DNA of 19,239 nt from Lysobacterales bacterium CG_4_10_14_3_um_filter_64_11 (lineage in GTDB: Bacteria; Pseudomonadota; Gammaproteobacteria; Xanthomonadales; Xanthomonadaceae), in assembly GCA_002782905.1 (NCBI GenBank), contig PFJA01000299.1, positions 302-19,540 of the forward strand. The letters are read 5' to 3'. The position numbers and the translations under genes are program-made. A model generated the notes under the pieces. That model saw nothing but the letters and a program-made list of their open reading frames with translations. It did no database searches and was not told where the DNA came from. How positions within the stretch are numbered: the first letter of the stretch is position 1; every line of letters begins with the position of its first letter. Shown one piece after another: positions 8,714 through 15,657 of the stretch.

Positions 8714-8898
8714 CGCTCAATGGGTGCCGCCGCCTCCCGACGCGAACCAAAAACCTGCATCTCATGGGCTACCGCAAGGGCGCCAACGGCCTGCGATGTG
8801 TGATCGATATAACGGCCAGCGTGTCGAAACGCCCACAGTTCCGGCCTGTGCTGAGCAAAAACACTAGACAAATCAGGTATCTTTATTTCCACTGTCAA
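8710..8898 (-). CDS. Doubtful 62-residue hypothetical frame
   Basis: Open frame from a TTG (alternative GTG at 8892) that encodes 62 residues beginning with the strand-like segment TVEIKIPDLSSV, then RPELWAFRHAGRYIDHTSQAVGALAVAHEM. Its stop overlaps the stop of the GST gene on the other strand by four bases. The start lacks a clear ribosome-binding site, and codon use is less GC-rich than in neighbours, especially in the first 15 codons. I do not recognise a family. It could be a small gene, a remnant of a longer one, or chance. Confidence 0.22.
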   Translation of the reverse strand: MTVEIKIPDLSSVFAQHRPELWAFRHAGRYIDHTSQAVGALAVAHEMQVFGSRREAAAPIER

Positions 8899-9206
8899 GT
8901 GCCTGCGTTCAGCGCAGGTTGCGTAACGGCTACTTAATGTGCCGCCAGCATTGGCCTACCGCACGGTGCGGCAGGAGCAGCGACCGACCGGTACACGGCC
9001 TTCTGGGGCCAAGCCGGCGGCGCATCGATGGGTACGCCCATACCACCTCCGGGCACGCCGCCCGGCCAGGTTTTCGCAAAAATCGCGTTGTTCATGTTGA
9101 GTGACGGCGCCAATGTGCACCTGGGAGGAAACACCCATCCGTCGCTGAGGCACAGGGGTGCCGCTGAGGTTGTGCATGGAGCACACAGTGACCAAGGAGA
9201 TAGACC
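8714..9206. other. 493-base gap with hairpins and an AT-rich patch
   Basis: No convincing plus-strand gene lies here. The sequence holds an AT-rich patch near 8860-8900 and three short perfect dyads: CCTGCG/CGCAGG at 8902-8918, a CCGCA/TGCGG palindrome at 8959-8971, and CCGGGC/GCCCGG at 9049-9065. Such structure upstream of the SleB-like gene could belong to a long leader, a small RNA or degraded sequence. No known riboswitch consensus was recognised. Confidence 0.35.
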
Positions 9207-9656
9207 ATGAAACTGGCCTTTATTCTGTGGCTGGCATCCGTTTTACCGCAGCCGGTCGCTGACCCGTTGTGTCTGACCACCACCATTTACCTGGAAGCAC
9301 GCGATCAGCCGGTTGCCGGCCAGCGTGCGGTTGCCGAAGTGGCGTTGCGCCGGGCCGACAGCGGCCTGTGGGGCGAATCGGTGTGCGCGGTGGTCACCGC
9401 CCACAAGCAGTTTGCGCCGGGCATCGTTGACCCGCGCATGCGCCTGAAGAACCCGGTGGCCTGGGCCAAATCGGCGCGCATTGCGTATGCGATGCAGGCC
9501 GACTGGGCACTGCCGGTGGGGCAACGTGTCGAACGCGTGCCCGGTGCCAGCCACTTCGTGGCTTTGGACAAGGCCAGCCCGGCCTGGGCCAGCAACACCC
9601 CGGTTGCCACCATCGGCGACCACACCTTCTACCGCATCCAGCGGCTGGCGCCATGA
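9207..9656 (+). CDS. Small exported SleB-like cell wall hydrolase
   Basis: Putative peptidoglycan hydrolase of the SleB/Hydrolase_2 family, 149 residues. A hydrophobic N-terminus (KLAFILWLASVLPQPVA) is a likely signal peptide. The catalytic-domain start TTIYLEARDQPVAGQRAVAEVALRRA places the predicted catalytic Glu at residue 30. The block ESVCAVVTAHKQF, followed by W...A..A, and the end SHFVALDKASPAWA...IGDHTFYRI fit the family. Only the catalytic domain is present, with no peptidoglycan-binding repeats. A strong ribosome-binding site (AAGGAG, 7-base spacer) fixes the start. Homologous domains occur in spore germination lysins and in many non-sporulating bacteria, so the role here is probably wall remodelling. 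No holin or phage genes are nearby. Confidence 0.85.
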   Translation: MKLAFILWLASVLPQPVADPLCLTTTIYLEARDQPVAGQRAVAEVALRRADSGLWGESVCAVVTAHKQFAPGIVDPRMRLKNPVAWAKSARIAYAMQADWALPVGQRVERVPGASHFVALDKASPAWASNTPVATIGDHTFYRIQRLAP

Positions 9657-9766
9657 TCGCTCGCGGCATGCTGGCGGCGCTGAAAGCGTGGCTCAACGCG
9701 CCGCGCCCGCGGCGCTTGGAATGCGCTGCCAAGCAACCGCCGTCGGCTCCGCCGCAAGCGCCTTGA
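9653..9766 (+). CDS. Doubtful 37-residue frame coupled to the SleB-like gene
   Basis: The ATG overlaps the upstream stop as ATGA. The peptide starts MIARGMLAALKAWLNAP and ends in a Pro-rich tail (QPPSAPPQAP). That tail and the stop codon are encoded by the first REP-like repeat. Coupling suggests it could be translated, but the small size and repeat-derived end make it likely to be chance. Confidence 0.25.
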   Translation: MIARGMLAALKAWLNAPRPRRLECAAKQPPSAPPQAP

Positions 9767-9776
9767 GCCGACCTAC
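9740..9776. repeat. REP-like palindromic repeat, copy 1
   Basis: A 37-base unit that is nearly identical (one mismatch, C versus G at 9761) to 9867-9903. It contains the dyad GTCGGCTC/GAGCCGAC (9742-9772) around a smaller GCCGC-AA-GCGCC core. Its location between convergent genes is typical of REP elements. Confidence 0.85.
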
Positions 9777-9799
9777 CACAGCCTTGCGTTGAACGTAGC

Positions 9800-9829
9800 T
9801 CGGATCAAGCGCCAACGGCGCGGATCCGA
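9800..9829. repeat. Related palindrome between the two REP-like copies
   Basis: Outer dyad TCGGATC/GATCCGA with an inner GCGCC-AAC-GGCGC stem. It has the same nested design as the two flanking units (outer arms beginning TCGG, inner GC stem) but a different sequence, and looks like a second repeat class in a mosaic. Confidence 0.7.
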
Positions 9830-9866
9830 CAAGGGGCTCGCGGGAACGGACATCGCGCGCCGGTTA

Positions 9867-9903
9867 CCGTCGGCTCCGCCGCAAGCGGCTTGAGCCGACC
9901 TAC
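9867..9903. repeat. REP-like palindromic repeat, copy 2
   Basis: Second 37-base unit, direct orientation, 127 bases from copy 1. Here the inner stem GCCGC-AA-GCGGC is perfect inside the GTCGGCTC/GAGCCGAC outer stem (9869-9899). It ends 15 bases before the prpC stop and could stabilise or terminate transcripts there. Confidence 0.85.
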
Positions 9904-9918
9904 AAAGCACGATTGTTG

Positions 9919-11076
9919 TCAGCCGCGTTTTTCCAGCGGCACGAAGGCGCGATCTTCCGGGCCGACGTAGTTGGCGCTGGGACGGATGATCTTGCCGTCT
10001 TCGCGCTGCTCGATTACGTGCGCGCTCCAGCCCGAGGTGCGGGCAATCACGAACAACGGCGTGAACATCGCGGTCGGCACGCCCATCATGTGGTACGCCG
10101 AGGCCGAGAACCAGTCGAGGTTGGGAAACATCTTCTTGAGATCCCACATCAGCGTTTCGATCCGCTCGCTGACGTTGAACAGGGTTTCGTTGCCGCCTTC
10201 CTTGCACAGCTTGCGGCTGATTTCCTTGATGATCGGGTTGCGCGGATCGCCGATGGTGTACACCGGGTGGCCGAAGCCGATCACGATTTCCTTGCGCTCG
10301 ACCCGCGCACGGATGTCGGCTTCGGCGTCATCGGGGTTATCGTAGCGGGCGATGATTTCCATCGCCACTTCATTGGCGCCGCCGTGCTTGGGCCCGCGCA
10401 GCGCGCCGATGGCGCCGGTGACGCACGAATACAGATCCGAGCCGGTGCCGGCGATCACGCGGCCAGCAAAGGTGCTGGCGTTGAACTCGTGTTCGGCATA
10501 CAAAATGAGTGAGGTGTCCAGTGCCTTGGCATGCATCTCGCTCGGCGGCCGGCCATGCAGCAGGTGCAGAAAATGCGCGGCAATCGACTCGTCCTCGCTG
10601 CGCACTTCGATGCGGCGGCCGTTGTGGGTGAAGTGATACCAGTACAGCAGCATCGAGCCCAGGCTGGCGAGTAGCCGGTCGGCGATATCACGCGCGCCGG
10701 GTGCGCCGTGGTTGTCGTTCTCCGGCAGCACGGTGCCGAGCACCGAGACGCCGGTGCGCAGCACATCCATCGGGTGCGCCGAGGCCGGAATCCGCTCCAG
10801 CGTTTCGGTGACGATCAGCGGCAGGCCGCGCAGTGCCTTGAGCTTCTTGCGATAGGCGCCGAGCTGGCTGAAGCTGGGCAGGCTGCCGTGTACCAGCAGA
10901 TGCGCCACTTCCTCGAAACTGGCTCCAGCGGCCAGGTCTTTGATGTCGTAGCCACGGTAATGCAGGTCGTTGCCGCTGCGGCCCACCGTACACAGCGCGG
11001 TGTTGCCGGCAGCGGTGCCGCTGAGGGCGACCGATTTCTTCGGTTTGGGCAGGGTGTTGGCACTGGATTCGGACAT
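9919..11076 (-). CDS. prpC: 2-methylcitrate synthase PrpC
   Basis: Condenses propionyl-CoA with oxaloacetate to 2-methylcitrate, the first step of the methylcitrate cycle. At 385 residues it has the usual length. Citrate-synthase-fold landmarks are present: LCTVGRSGNDLHYRGYDIKDLA near the N-terminus, MHAKALDTSLILYAEHEFNASTF, GALRGPKHGGANE with an active-site His, IGFGHPVYT with the second His, and the PrpC-like C-terminus ARTSGWSAHVIEQ...IIRPSANYVGP. A good ribosome-binding site (CAGGAG) precedes the ATG. It lies 62 bases downstream of prpB in the same direction, presumably one operon. A role as ordinary citrate synthase is less likely given prpB next door. Confidence 0.93.
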   Translation of the reverse strand: MSESSANTLPKPKKSVALSGTAAGNTALCTVGRSGNDLHYRGYDIKDLAAGASFEEVAHLLVHGSLPSFSQLGAYRKKLKALRGLPLIVTETLERIPASAHPMDVLRTGVSVLGTVLPENDNHGAPGARDIADRLLASLGSMLLYWYHFTHNGRRIEVRSEDESIAAHFLHLLHGRPPSEMHAKALDTSLILYAEHEFNASTFAGRVIAGTGSDLYSCVTGAIGALRGPKHGGANEVAMEIIARYDNPDDAEADIRARVERKEIVIGFGHPVYTIGDPRNPIIKEISRKLCKEGGNETLFNVSERIETLMWDLKKMFPNLDWFSASAYHMMGVPTAMFTPLFVIARTSGWSAHVIEQREDGKIIRPSANYVGPEDRAFVPLEKRG

Positions 11077-11138
11077 GGGGACTCCTGGGGTTTTTCACGC
11101 TATGGCGTGGCAATCGAATGCGGTTCGCGACTGCGGTA

Positions 11139-12020
11139 TTACGATTCCTTCGAAAACAGCGCGTCGAGTTTGTCCTCGTAGGCGTGGTAATCGAGAAAAT
11201 CGTACAGCTCGGCACGGGTTTGCAGGCTGTCGATCAGGTTTTTCTGGGTGCCCTCACGGCGCACGGTCTGATAGAAAGTCAGCGCGGCCTTGTTCATCGC
11301 ACGATAGGCGCCGCAACAATACAGCGCGATATCGACACCAGCCTGGCGCAACTCGTCGGTGGTAAAGAACGGCGTTGCGCCAAACTCGGTGAGGTTGGCC
11401 AGAATCGGCACCTGCACCGCCTGCTTGACGCGGCGGTAGTCGTCCAGGCTGGTCATCGCTTCGGGAAAAATCATGTCGGCGCCGGCTTCGACGTAGGCGC
11501 TGGCACGATCAATCGCGGCGTCGAGACCCTCGACGGCGGCGGCATCGGTGCGCGCCATGATCACGAAGCCCGGATCGGTGCGTGCATCCACCGCTGCCTT
11601 GATCCGGTCGACCATTTCGGCGGTCGGCACCACTTCCTTGCCGGGGCGATGGCCGCAGCGCTTCTGGCCAACCTGGTCTTCCATGTGCACTGCCGCCACC
11701 CCGGCACGGACAAACGAGCGGATCGTGCGGGCGATGTTGAACGCGCCACCCCAGCCGGTGTCGATATCGACCAGCAGCGGCATGCCAGTGGCGTCAACGA
11801 TGCGGCGCGCGTCGATCAACACGTCTTCCATGGTGCTGACGCCCAGATCCGGCATGCCCAGCGAATTGGCCGCCACCCCGCCGCCAGACAAATACAACGC
11901 CCGGTAGCCGGTGCGCTTGGCCATCAAGCCGGCGTAAGCGGTTATCGCGCCCATCACCTGCAATGGGGTTTCGGCAGCCAGCGCGGCGCGAAAACGCGCG
12001 CCCGGGGACGGATGGCTCAT
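11139..12020 (-). CDS. prpB: 2-methylisocitrate lyase PrpB
   Basis: Splits 2-methylisocitrate into pyruvate and succinate, the last step of the methylcitrate cycle. The ATG at 12020 gives 293 residues with a good ribosome-binding site (AGGAG, 6-base spacer). A longer in-frame start at 12173 would add 51 Arg/Ala-rich residues inside the Rieske gene and is rejected. Motifs are MGAITAYAGLMAKRTGYRALYLSGGGVAANSLG, VDIDTGWGG with metal-contacting Asp residues, and the catalytic loop EDQVGQKRCGHRPGKE with the key Cys, followed by MARTDA, FPEAM and the PrpB-like YRAMNKAALTFYQTVRREGTQ. No prpD, acnD or prpF is visible. Confidence 0.95.
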   Translation of the reverse strand: MSHPSPGARFRAALAAETPLQVMGAITAYAGLMAKRTGYRALYLSGGGVAANSLGMPDLGVSTMEDVLIDARRIVDATGMPLLVDIDTGWGGAFNIARTIRSFVRAGVAAVHMEDQVGQKRCGHRPGKEVVPTAEMVDRIKAAVDARTDPGFVIMARTDAAAVEGLDAAIDRASAYVEAGADMIFPEAMTSLDDYRRVKQAVQVPILANLTEFGATPFFTTDELRQAGVDIALYCCGAYRAMNKAALTFYQTVRREGTQKNLIDSLQTRAELYDFLDYHAYEDKLDALFSKES

Positions 12021-12069
12021 GATCGCTCCTGCGCGGAAAGCGTTCATTTTAGCGCGCTTTGCCGCTGGC

Positions 12070-12408
12070 TTATGCCTCGGGCAGCACCGCCACGCGCGTG
12101 AGCGACGCGCCCTTGCACGGCCCCGCCACGCACAGGCCGCTGGCCATGTCGAAGCTGGCGCCGTGGGCAGCACAAACCAGCCGCCCGCGATCGATCAAAA
12201 ACGCGCCCGGCGCCCAGTCGAGCCGGCGTCCGGCGTGCGGGCAGACGTTGCGAAACGCGTGCACGCAGCCAGCCACGCGGGTGACGATCAACGACGCGGC
12301 GTCACCGTCAATCGCAAGCACTGCCTCGCTGGCAGCACCTTCCGGCAGCTCCGCCAGCACCGCGTTTAACGAAACGCTTACGTCTGTATTGTCATCCGGC
12401 TGTAGCAT
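12070..12408 (-). CDS. Small Rieske [2Fe-2S] protein
   Basis: Single-domain Rieske ferredoxin-like protein of 112 residues from the ATG at 12408. The cluster ligands are Cys56 and His58 (CPHAGRRLDW) and Cys79 and His82 (LVCAAHGASFD), spaced as in Rieske ferredoxins. Two further Cys at 93 and 98 (GLCVAGPC) sit where many such proteins have GLCV.GPC. No signal peptide or membrane segment is seen, so it is probably a cytosolic electron carrier. An upstream GTG at 12459 would add 17 residues; neither start has a strong ribosome-binding site. It lies 49 bases upstream of prpB in the same direction and may be co-transcribed with prpB and prpC, but its redox partner is unknown. Confidence 0.85.
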   Translation of the reverse strand: MLQPDDNTDVSVSLNAVLAELPEGAASEAVLAIDGDAASLIVTRVAGCVHAFRNVCPHAGRRLDWAPGAFLIDRGRLVCAAHGASFDMASGLCVAGPCKGASLTRVAVLPEA

Positions 12409-12472
12409 GTTTGTGCGCCATGTCACATCGTGGCCTTGATCTTCGCACAACCGCACCACAGGCTAGGCACCC

Positions 12473-12727
12473 ATGATCTCAGTTCGCAACTTCTCCACAT
12501 CACGCGCCCTGCGCAATCCGGTCGTGCGCGTGTTGCTGGCGCTGCTCGGCTTGGCGTTGCTCAGCATGGTACTGGTGTTCGGCGTCGTGGTGGGTACGCT
12601 GATGATCGCCTTCGGCCTGTTGCGGCGGGTGCTGACGCAGAAAACGCCAGTGGCCACTCGCGCCGGCAGCGTGATCGATGGCGAGTACCGCGTCGTCGGC
12701 GACGGCAAGGCTTCGCTGGCACGTTGA
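12473..12727 (+). CDS. Small hypothetical membrane protein
   Basis: 84 residues with a basic N-terminus and a long hydrophobic stretch (about 18-50, VRVLLALLGLALLSMVLVFGVVVGTLMIAFGLL), enough for one long or two short membrane segments. A short polar tail ends in VIDGEYRVVGDG. The gene is divergent from the Rieske gene and 51 bases upstream of the FAH-family gene in the same direction. No family was recognised. Start and codon use look normal, so it is probably real. Confidence 0.65.
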   Translation: MISVRNFSTSRALRNPVVRVLLALLGLALLSMVLVFGVVVGTLMIAFGLLRRVLTQKTPVATRAGSVIDGEYRVVGDGKASLAR

Positions 12728-12778
12728 TCCGCAATCGGCGCGGCCGCGTTACACTGCCGCCTTTTGCGAGCCCGCCCG

Positions 12779-13477
12779 ATGCCTGATCCGATCGTTGCCG
12801 CCCCGGCCGCCCCCACCCTTGCGGTGCGCGGTGATGCCCGCCGTTTTCCGGTACATCGCATTTACTGCGTCGGCCGCAATTTCGCCGAGCATGCGCGCGA
12901 AATGGGGTCTGAAATCGATCGTGGCACGCCGGTATTTTTCATGAAGCCCGCCGACGCGGTGCTGGCCGGTGGTGGCGAACAGCCGTTCCCCAGCGCCACC
13001 AGCGACCTGCATCACGAAGTGGAACTGGTGGTTGCACTGGGCCGTGATGCCGAGGGTGAAGTGACCGCCGATCAGGCGATGGCGTTGGTGCTGGGCTACG
13101 CGCTGGGACTCGACCTCACTCGTCGCGATCTACAAGCCAAAGCCAAGACCAAGGGCCTGCCGTGGGATACCGCCAAGGGCTTCGACCGCTCGGCGCCGAT
13201 CAGTGAAGTGATTCCAGCCGCACAATTCGGCGCACTCGCCGCGCAACGGCTCATGCTCAGCGTCAACGGCAGCGTCCGCCAGCAGGCGCCGCTGTCGGAC
13301 ATGGTGTGGTCGGTGCCGGAAATCATTGCCGAACTCTCGCGTTTGTATGAGCTGCGTGCTGGCGACCTGATCTTCATGGGCACGCCGGCCGGCGTCGCCG
13401 CATTGCAACCGGGCGACCGCTACCACGCCGCCATCGATGAGCTGCTGCACCTCGACGGCAGCTTCACCTCCCGCTGA
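12779..13477 (+). CDS. Fumarylacetoacetate hydrolase family protein
   Basis: FAH-fold metal-dependent hydrolase or decarboxylase, 232 residues, single-domain type like FAHD1, acylpyruvases and fumarylpyruvate hydrolase. The ATG at 12779 is preferred over a TTG five codons upstream. Motifs are IYCVGRNFAEHAREMG (about 28-43), FFMKPADAV, metal ligands Glu80 and Glu82 in HHEVELVV, Asp112 in YALGLDLTRRDLQ, then KGFDRSAPIS and GDLIFMGTPAGVA. These match the acylpyruvase group closely, so oxaloacetate decarboxylation or acylpyruvate hydrolysis are the likely reactions. No aromatic degradation genes are beside it, so the physiological substrate is uncertain. Confidence 0.88.
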   Translation: MPDPIVAAPAAPTLAVRGDARRFPVHRIYCVGRNFAEHAREMGSEIDRGTPVFFMKPADAVLAGGGEQPFPSATSDLHHEVELVVALGRDAEGEVTADQAMALVLGYALGLDLTRRDLQAKAKTKGLPWDTAKGFDRSAPISEVIPAAQFGALAAQRLMLSVNGSVRQQAPLSDMVWSVPEIIAELSRLYELRAGDLIFMGTPAGVAALQPGDRYHAAIDELLHLDGSFTSR

Positions 13478-13547
13478 TGGGTGATGCCGGTAAAGTGGCG
13501 CGATCGCCTTCAATTCCGATGGCGAGCACTGACGTGGGGAGCGCGCA

Positions 13548-13946
13548 ATGAGCCTGATTTCGGAGTTCAAGCAGTTTGCGATGCGTGGCAATGTCGTCGA
13601 TCTGGCGGTGGGCGTGGTGATCGGCGCGGCGTTCGGCAAAATCGTGTCGGCACTGGTCAGCGGCATCATCATGCCGGTGGTCGGCGTGCTGGTTGGTGGC
13701 GTCAATTTTGCCGATCTGGCGATCACCCTCAAACGCGGTGCCGAAGGGGTCGAGCCGGTGCTGTTGCAGTACGGCTTGTTCGTGCAAAGCACGGTCGACT
13801 TCGTGATCATCGCGTTTGCGATTTTCATTGCCATCAAGCTGATGAACAAAATGCAGCGCAAGCAGGAACAGGCACCACCGGCACCGGCCGCACCCAGCGC
13901 CGAGGTGCAACTGCTGACCGAAATCCGCGACGCACTGAAGAAATAA
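13548..13946 (+). CDS. mscL: Large-conductance mechanosensitive channel MscL
   Basis: Inner-membrane safety valve that opens under membrane tension during osmotic downshock. 132 residues, typical length. The N-terminal helix SLISEFKQFAMRGNVVDLAVGVVIGAAFGKIVSALV is the family signature, covering the amphipathic helix and pore-lining first membrane segment. The periplasmic loop (LVGGVNFADLAITL...) and second membrane segment (VDFVIIAFAIFIAIKLMN) follow, then a charged and Pro-rich linker and the C-terminal helix AEVQLLTEIRDALKK. A good ribosome-binding site (GGGGAG) precedes the ATG. It stands between the FAH-family and M28 genes, 70 bases from the former. Confidence 0.97.
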   Translation: MSLISEFKQFAMRGNVVDLAVGVVIGAAFGKIVSALVSGIIMPVVGVLVGGVNFADLAITLKRGAEGVEPVLLQYGLFVQSTVDFVIIAFAIFIAIKLMNKMQRKQEQAPPAPAAPSAEVQLLTEIRDALKK

Positions 13947-13969
13947 TCCCGCACCGATCTGGAGTTCAC

Positions 13970-15385
13970 ATGGCTACCCGTGTCCTGGCGCTTGCCGCCC
14001 TATTGATTGCATCGCAGCCAGCATTCGCCAGCGAGGCGGCATTCACGCCCGATGACCTGCACACCGCCGCGTATTTGCGTGATCTCGCCAACGGCGGCTC
14101 GGCGGCCTACGACATCGTGGAATCGTTGACCACCGAAGTTGGCCCGCGCATGGCCGGCAGCGACGCCGACCCGCGTGCCGTGGCGTGGGCGCAAGCCAAG
14201 TTCCGCGAGCTGGGTTTCGATCGCGTCTGGACCGAGCCGGTGAGCTTTCCGCTTTGGCGTCGCGGCGCCGAGCAGGCGCAAGTGCTTTCGCCCTACCCGC
14301 AGCCGCTGCATATCACTACGCTGGGCTTGAGTGTCGGCAGCAATGGGCCGCTCGAAGGCGAGGTAGTGGCATTCGCCGATCTGGCGGCGCTGAGCGCGGC
14401 ACCGGCCGGCAGCCTTGATGGCAAGATTGCCTTCATCGCCAATCGCATGACCCGCTCGCGCGATGGCAAGGGTTACGGTCCGGCAGTTGCCGCGCGTTCG
14501 CGCGGCGCCAGCGAAGCGTCCGGCAAGGGTGCGTTGGCATTGTTGATTCGCTCGATCGGTACCGATCACGCCCGGATGCCGCATACCGGCGCATTGCAGT
14601 ACGCCGAGGGCAATGACGCGCCACCGCGCATCCCGGCCGCAGCGTTGTCCAATCCCGATGCTGACCTGCTCGCCAACATGGTCCGGCGCGGCCAGCCGGT
14701 GCGATTGCGCCTGAACATCGATGCCGGTGTCGTCGGTGAGGCGACCTCGTACAACGTGATCGGCGAAATCACCGGCAGCGAGCAGCCCGAGCAGGTGGTC
14801 CTCATCGGTGGTCACCTCGACTCCTGGGACCTTGGTACCGGCGCCATCGATGACGCCTCGGGGGTCGCCATCACAATGGCTGCCGGCGCCATGATTGGCG
14901 ATCTTAAAACACCGCCCAAGCGCAGCATCCGGGTGATCGCGTTCGCCAACGAAGAACAAGGTCTGTTTGGCGGCAAGGCGTATGCCGAACAGCACAAAAC
15001 CCAAATCAGCCAGCACATCCTCGGCGCCGAGAGCGACTTCGGCGCCGGCCGCATCTATGCGCTGCGCGCGGGCACCAGCGATGCCACTCGGCCGACGATC
15101 GCCGCTATTGGTGAGGTGCTGGAACCGTTGGGTATTACCTACGAAAGCGAGGGCGGCGGCCCCGGCCCGGATATCATCGCGGTGGCGGGGCGCGGCATGG
15201 CCTGGGCGCAACTGGCGCAAGATGGCGGCGACTACTTCGACCACCACCATACCGCCAACGACACCCTGGACAAGATCGACCCACGCGCGCTGGATCAACA
15301 AGTCGCCGCCTACGCGGTGCTGGCGTATCTTGCCGCGCAGACCGATGGCGGCTTTGGCAGCGCCGCGAAACCTGAAGCGCCCTGA
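13970..15385 (+). CDS. Exported M28-family metallopeptidase (carboxypeptidase Q-like)
   Basis: Zinc aminopeptidase/carboxypeptidase of 471 residues. A clear signal peptide (ATRVLALAALLIASQPAFA, cleavage near residue 20) points to export. A PA-type insert covers roughly residues 120-260. The catalytic domain shows IGGHLDSWDLGTGAIDDASG, with zinc ligand His282, catalytic-support Asp284 and bridging Asp294. The catalytic Glu328 and ligand Glu329 are in NEEQG, Asp356 in GAESDFG, and the last His in YFDHHHTANDTLDKID. The HLDSWD.G.GA.DD and EEQG pattern resembles carboxypeptidase Q-type enzymes. The ATG at 13970 has a GGAG site; longer in-frame starts run through mscL and are rejected. Confidence 0.92.
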   Translation: MATRVLALAALLIASQPAFASEAAFTPDDLHTAAYLRDLANGGSAAYDIVESLTTEVGPRMAGSDADPRAVAWAQAKFRELGFDRVWTEPVSFPLWRRGAEQAQVLSPYPQPLHITTLGLSVGSNGPLEGEVVAFADLAALSAAPAGSLDGKIAFIANRMTRSRDGKGYGPAVAARSRGASEASGKGALALLIRSIGTDHARMPHTGALQYAEGNDAPPRIPAAALSNPDADLLANMVRRGQPVRLRLNIDAGVVGEATSYNVIGEITGSEQPEQVVLIGGHLDSWDLGTGAIDDASGVAITMAAGAMIGDLKTPPKRSIRVIAFANEEQGLFGGKAYAEQHKTQISQHILGAESDFGAGRIYALRAGTSDATRPTIAAIGEVLEPLGITYESEGGGPGPDIIAVAGRGMAWAQLAQDGGDYFDHHHTANDTLDKIDPRALDQQVAAYAVLAYLAAQTDGGFGSAAKPEAP

Positions 15386-15459
15386 GGCACACTGCAATCT
15401 GCGAACACCGTGATCGGTCGCTACACGATCGTGAAATTCAACAGCACAGCAAGCCGTCC

Positions 15460-15485
15460 GCAAAGGGCGCAAAGGGCGCAAAGGG
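15460..15485. repeat. Tandem 9-base repeat, GCAAAGGGC x 2.9
   Basis: Three consecutive copies of GCAAAGGGC (the last lacks one base) form most of the left arm of the composite element. Confidence 0.9.
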
Positions 15486-15502
15486 AACATTGAAAATCCA
15501 TC

Positions 15503-15522
15503 ACCCCAGCGCACGCTGGGGT
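15503..15522. repeat. Perfect hairpin inside the composite element
   Basis: ACCCCAGCG and CGCTGGGGT are exact inverse complements around CA. There is no T-run after the stem on either strand, so a classic rho-independent terminator is not supported. Confidence 0.85.
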
Positions 15523-15541
15523 CCATGTTGCCAGTGCATGG

Positions 15542-15561
15542 ATTCCTGCTCGCGCAGGAAT
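15542..15561. repeat. Perfect hairpin ATTCCTGC-TCGC-GCAGGAAT
   Basis: Eight-base perfect stem with a TCGC loop. This is the core of the ATTCCTGC...GCAGGAAT repeat common in proteobacterial intergenic DNA. CCATG/CATGG arms lie just upstream (15523-15541). Confidence 0.85.
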
Positions 15562-15657
15562 GACGGCAGTGCAAGCAGCATGCCGGACTTGCTGCTGATC
15601 TACTCCGCGTGTCCTTTGCGCACTTCGCGTCCTGTGCCGACCGCTTTGCGTTTGCAG

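Larger units (their letters stand above)
15459..15638. repeat. 180-base composite inverted-repeat element
   Basis: Left arm 15459-15488 and the reverse complement of right arm 15609-15638 match at 23 of 30 bases; both are built from CGCAAAG-type units. Between them lie two perfect hairpins. The middle also resembles the dispersed gammaproteobacterial repeat whose translation contains FLRKQES-like strings. It has no coding capacity and is probably a MITE- or REP-like mobile repeat. Confidence 0.75.
15386..15657. other. Intergenic region between convergent M28 and msrA genes
   Basis: No gene is seen. The region is dominated by the inverted-repeat element at 15459-15638, which lies between the two convergent stop codons. 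Confidence 0.7.

Noticed and set aside
8919..9104. 61-residue plus-strand frame in the gap before the SleB-like gene
   Set aside because: No ribosome-binding site, Arg/His-rich chance composition, spans hairpins.
13481..13969. Long N-terminal extension of the M28 peptidase through mscL
   Set aside because: It reads mscL in the wrong frame; the signal peptide starts exactly at 13970 behind a ribosome-binding site.
15460..15485. CRISPR-like array
   Set aside because: Units are 9 bases with no spacers, so this is a simple tandem repeat.
15503..15561. Rho-independent terminator pair between the convergent genes
   Set aside because: Stems are perfect but no T-run follows on either strand; the repeat-family origin explains them better.
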